From Adlercreutzia shanghongiae (GTDB lineage: Bacteria; Actinomycetota; Coriobacteriia; Coriobacteriales; Eggerthellaceae), in contig NZ_JAYMFI010000023.1 of NCBI RefSeq assembly GCF_035830635.1, positions 1-14,746 of the forward strand: a stretch of 14,746 nt of DNA, given 5' to 3'. The number at the start of each line of letters is the position of its first letter. Positions within the stretch are counted from its first letter, which is position 1. The notes under the pieces are model-generated. The model saw nothing but the letters and a program-made list of their open reading frames with translations. It had not been told where the DNA came from and made no database searches. The position numbers and the translations under genes were made by a program. Positions 11,269-14,746 of this stretch are shown here, piece after piece.

Positions 11269-12617
11269 AGTACGTCTCCCATCTGGGTTTCGATGAAGTC
11301 GGTTGTCGCATCACCGGCCAAGAATACCTCGTTGTCGAGCACGCGCTTGTGGAACGGGATAGTTGTTGCAATTCCTTCAATAACGAACTCGTCCAGGGCA
11401 CGTCGGGCGCGAGCCACGGCCTCGGCGCGGTCTTGGCCGTGCACGACGACCTTGGCCACGAGCGAGTCGTAGTAGGGCGAGATGCGCGAACCGGGGCGCA
11501 AATAGGTCTCTACGCGCACCCCGGGGCCCGCCGGGGGCTCGAAGCGCGTCACCGTGCCCGGGCAGGGACGGAAGCCGTGGGCCGGGTCCTCGGCGTTGAT
11601 GCGCAGCTCGATGGCATGGCCGGCCGGGGTGAACGGCGCGCGACCCGCGCAGCTCATGGGCTCGCCGGCGGCGATGCGCAGCTGCTCTTTGATGATATCG
11701 GTGCCGGTGACCTCCTCGGTGACGGGATGCTCCACCTGCACGCGGGTGTTCATTTCCATGAAGTAGAACTGGCCGCGCTCGTCCAGCAGAAACTCGATGG
11801 TGCCGGCGTTGCGGTAGTCCACGGCACGCACGGCCTTCAGGGCCGCCTTCATCATGTCGCGGCGCAGGTTCTCGGAAAGCGCCGGCGAGGGAGCCTCCTC
11901 CAGAAGCTTCTGATGGCGGCGCTGGATGGAGCAGTCGCGCTCGCAAAGAGCCACGGCGTTGCCGTGGTCGTCAGCGAGCACCTGCACCTCCACGTGGCGG
12001 GGGCGCAGCACGAGTTTCTCCAGGTACACGCCATCATTGCCGAAGGCGGCGCCCGCCTCGGTGCGTGCGGCCTTGTACTGGGCCTCCAAATCCGCCGGGT
12101 CGTGCACCTCGCGCATGCCCTTGCCGCCGCCGCCGGCCGTCGCCTTGATGAGCACCGGGTAGCCCACCTTCTCGGCGAAGGCACGGGCCTCCTCCACGGT
12201 ATCGAGGCAGCCATCGGAGCCGGGCACCGTGGGCACGCCGCACATCTTCATGGTCTCGCGGGCGCTCGACTTGTCGCCCATGCGGTCGATGCACTCGGGG
12301 GCCGGGCCGATGAACACCAGGTCGTTCTCGGCGCAGGCGCGGGCGAAATCGGCGTTCTCGGCAAGGAAGCCGTAGCCGGGGTGAATCGCCTCGGCGCCGG
12401 TGTTCTTCGCCGCCGCGATGATAGAGGGCATGACCAGATAGCTCTTATTCGACTGAGCCGGCCCGATGCAGACGGCCTCGTCGGCGTAGTGCACCGGATA
12501 GGTGTCCGCATCCTCGGTGGAGTACACGGCCACGGTCTTCACGCCCAGCTCGCGGGCGGCGCGCATGATGCGCAGGGCCACTTCGCCGCGGTTGGCAACT
12601 AGGATTTTCTCGAACAT
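11265..12617 (-). CDS. accC: Biotin carboxylase
   Basis: A 450-residue ATP-grasp enzyme that uses ATP and bicarbonate to carboxylate the biotin on a carrier protein. The three domains are in order: N-terminal (KILVANRGEVALRI, HPGYGFLAENADFA), ATP-grasp with the glycine loop GGGGKG (162-167), HVEVQV and ERDCSIQRRHQKLLEEAPSP, and the catalytic EMNTRVQVEHP. E288, N290, R292 and E296 fall at the positions known in the E. coli enzyme. The C-terminal domain (ELRINAEDP, ISPYYDSLVAKV) is complete. GGAGAA lies upstream of ATG 12617, one nt after the carboxyltransferase stop. Its carrier must be the biotinyl domain of the preceding gene, since there is no separate accB here, so it may serve a pyruvate-type carboxylase, acetyl-CoA carboxylase, or both. 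Confidence 0.96.
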   Translation of the reverse strand: MFEKILVANRGEVALRIMRAARELGVKTVAVYSTEDADTYPVHYADEAVCIGPAQSNKSYLVMPSIIAAAKNTGAEAIHPGYGFLAENADFARACAENDLVFIGPAPECIDRMGDKSSARETMKMCGVPTVPGSDGCLDTVEEARAFAEKVGYPVLIKATAGGGGKGMREVHDPADLEAQYKAARTEAGAAFGNDGVYLEKLVLRPRHVEVQVLADDHGNAVALCERDCSIQRRHQKLLEEAPSPALSENLRRDMMKAALKAVRAVDYRNAGTIEFLLDERGQFYFMEMNTRVQVEHPVTEEVTGTDIIKEQLRIAAGEPMSCAGRAPFTPAGHAIELRINAEDPAHGFRPCPGTVTRFEPPAGPGVRVETYLRPGSRISPYYDSLVAKVVVHGQDRAEAVARARRALDEFVIEGIATTIPFHKRVLDNEVFLAGDATTDFIETQMGDVL

Positions 12618-12618
12618 G

Positions 12619-14496
<1,878 letters not shown>

Positions 14497-14503
14497 GAAC
14501 TCA

Positions 14504-14512
14504 CACCTCCTT
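14504..14512 (-). promoter_or_regulatory. Consensus ribosome binding site fixing start 14496
   Basis: AAGGAGGTG on the minus strand, 7 nt before ATG 14496, is a full anti-16S match. It decides against the longer in-frame start at 14529. Confidence 0.85.
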
Positions 14513-14543
14513 ATACACAGGTTAGTCAAAGATCAAGGGTTGG

Positions 14544-14549
14544 ATTATA
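14544..14549 (-). promoter_or_regulatory. -10 element (TATAAT) of the carboxylase-dxs operon
   Basis: A perfect TATAAT on the minus strand about 48 nt upstream of ATG 14496 predicts a start near 14537. The hexamer 17 nt further upstream (CCCGCA) is a poor -35 and there is no TGn extension, so the promoter may need an activator or another sigma factor. Confidence 0.5.
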
Positions 14550-14746
14550 GGGGACACCTACCACGGTGCGGGCCGCGATGTCGCGATTTGCCGACAACGA
14601 ACATCAACGAAGCGGCGGGAGGAGGCTGCGAGAAGAAAGGGATCGCCAAACGACGAGGGCGGCCCAGCCAGCCAGCTGAGGGAGCCAACGACAGACGGCC
14701 GGCCAAGGGGGCCGACGGCAAGCGACCCGCTGAGGCTGTCGGCCGG
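14550..14746. other. GC-rich intergenic DNA at the right edge
   Basis: I see no convincing gene in these 197 bases. Plus-strand ATG 14578 opens only 33 codons and lacks a clear ribosome binding site. GGCCGGCC and other GGCCG-type palindromes near 14698-14746 allow several small stems, but none is followed by a T-run. Confidence 0.4.

Noticed and set aside
14511..14528. TTGACT and TATAAG as a promoter before the carboxyltransferase gene
   Set aside because: They are only 8 nt apart, far too close for a sigma-70 promoter, and TATAAG overlaps the ribosome binding site.
14698..14746. GGCCGGCC-rich end of the window as a repeat array
   Set aside because: The motifs are short, unevenly spaced and expected by chance in such GC-rich DNA; no unit repeats regularly.

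Overview
The window looks like a chromosomal segment of a high-GC anaerobic actinobacterium, most likely of the Coriobacteriia (Eggerthellaceae-like). This is inferred from the GC-rich codon use, strong AAGGAGG-type ribosome binding sites, and a molybdopterin oxidoreductase operon next to core genes. No rRNA or marker gene fixes the species. Apart from one partial gene at the left edge, every gene lies on the minus strand and is read right to left.

Right half (14496 to 8044): one tight housekeeping operon. It starts with a fused carboxyltransferase/biotin-carrier protein, followed by biotin carboxylase (accC), an Asp23-family protein, nusB, xseB and dxs. Gaps run from a 4-nt overlap to about 12 nt. 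A perfect TATAAT lies about 40 nt upstream of a strong ribosome binding site for the first gene. The operon combines carboxylation of a small acid or acyl substrate, transcription antitermination, a DNA repair subunit and the first step of non-mevalonate isoprenoid synthesis. The biotin carrier domain is of AccB type, but it is fused behind a pyruvate/oxaloacetate-type carboxyltransferase whose conserved catalytic threonine is replaced by valine. xseA is not present beside xseB.

Middle (7918 to 2454): an accessory respiratory operon. A Tat-exported (probably lipid-anchored) molybdopterin oxidoreductase is followed by two closely similar 4x[4Fe-4S] electron-transfer subunits, a TorD-like chaperone and an NrfD-type membrane anchor. 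Its predicted promoter (TTGAGT-17-TACTAT) carries a perfect 14-bp palindrome exactly inside the spacer and a second palindrome just upstream of the -35. The enzyme's substrate cannot be read from the sequence. A GntR/YtrA-type regulator and a slipin (band-7) membrane protein follow on the same strand (2403 to 994).

Left edge (2 to 730, plus strand): the 3' part of a gene whose product resembles the C-terminal half of a Fic-like protein with a winged helix, but no Fic motif is visible.

The most interesting structural signal is between the last two blocks. At 865-945, minus strand, there is a decayed copy of the last codons of dxs (12 of 14 residues identical in the core, stop codon at the same distance), in the same orientation as the intact dxs end at 8044-8103. 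The whole molybdoenzyme/GntR/slipin block therefore lies between two direct copies of the dxs 3' end. This is the arrangement expected if a roughly 7-kb accessory module was inserted at, or exchanged next to, the dxs 3' end.
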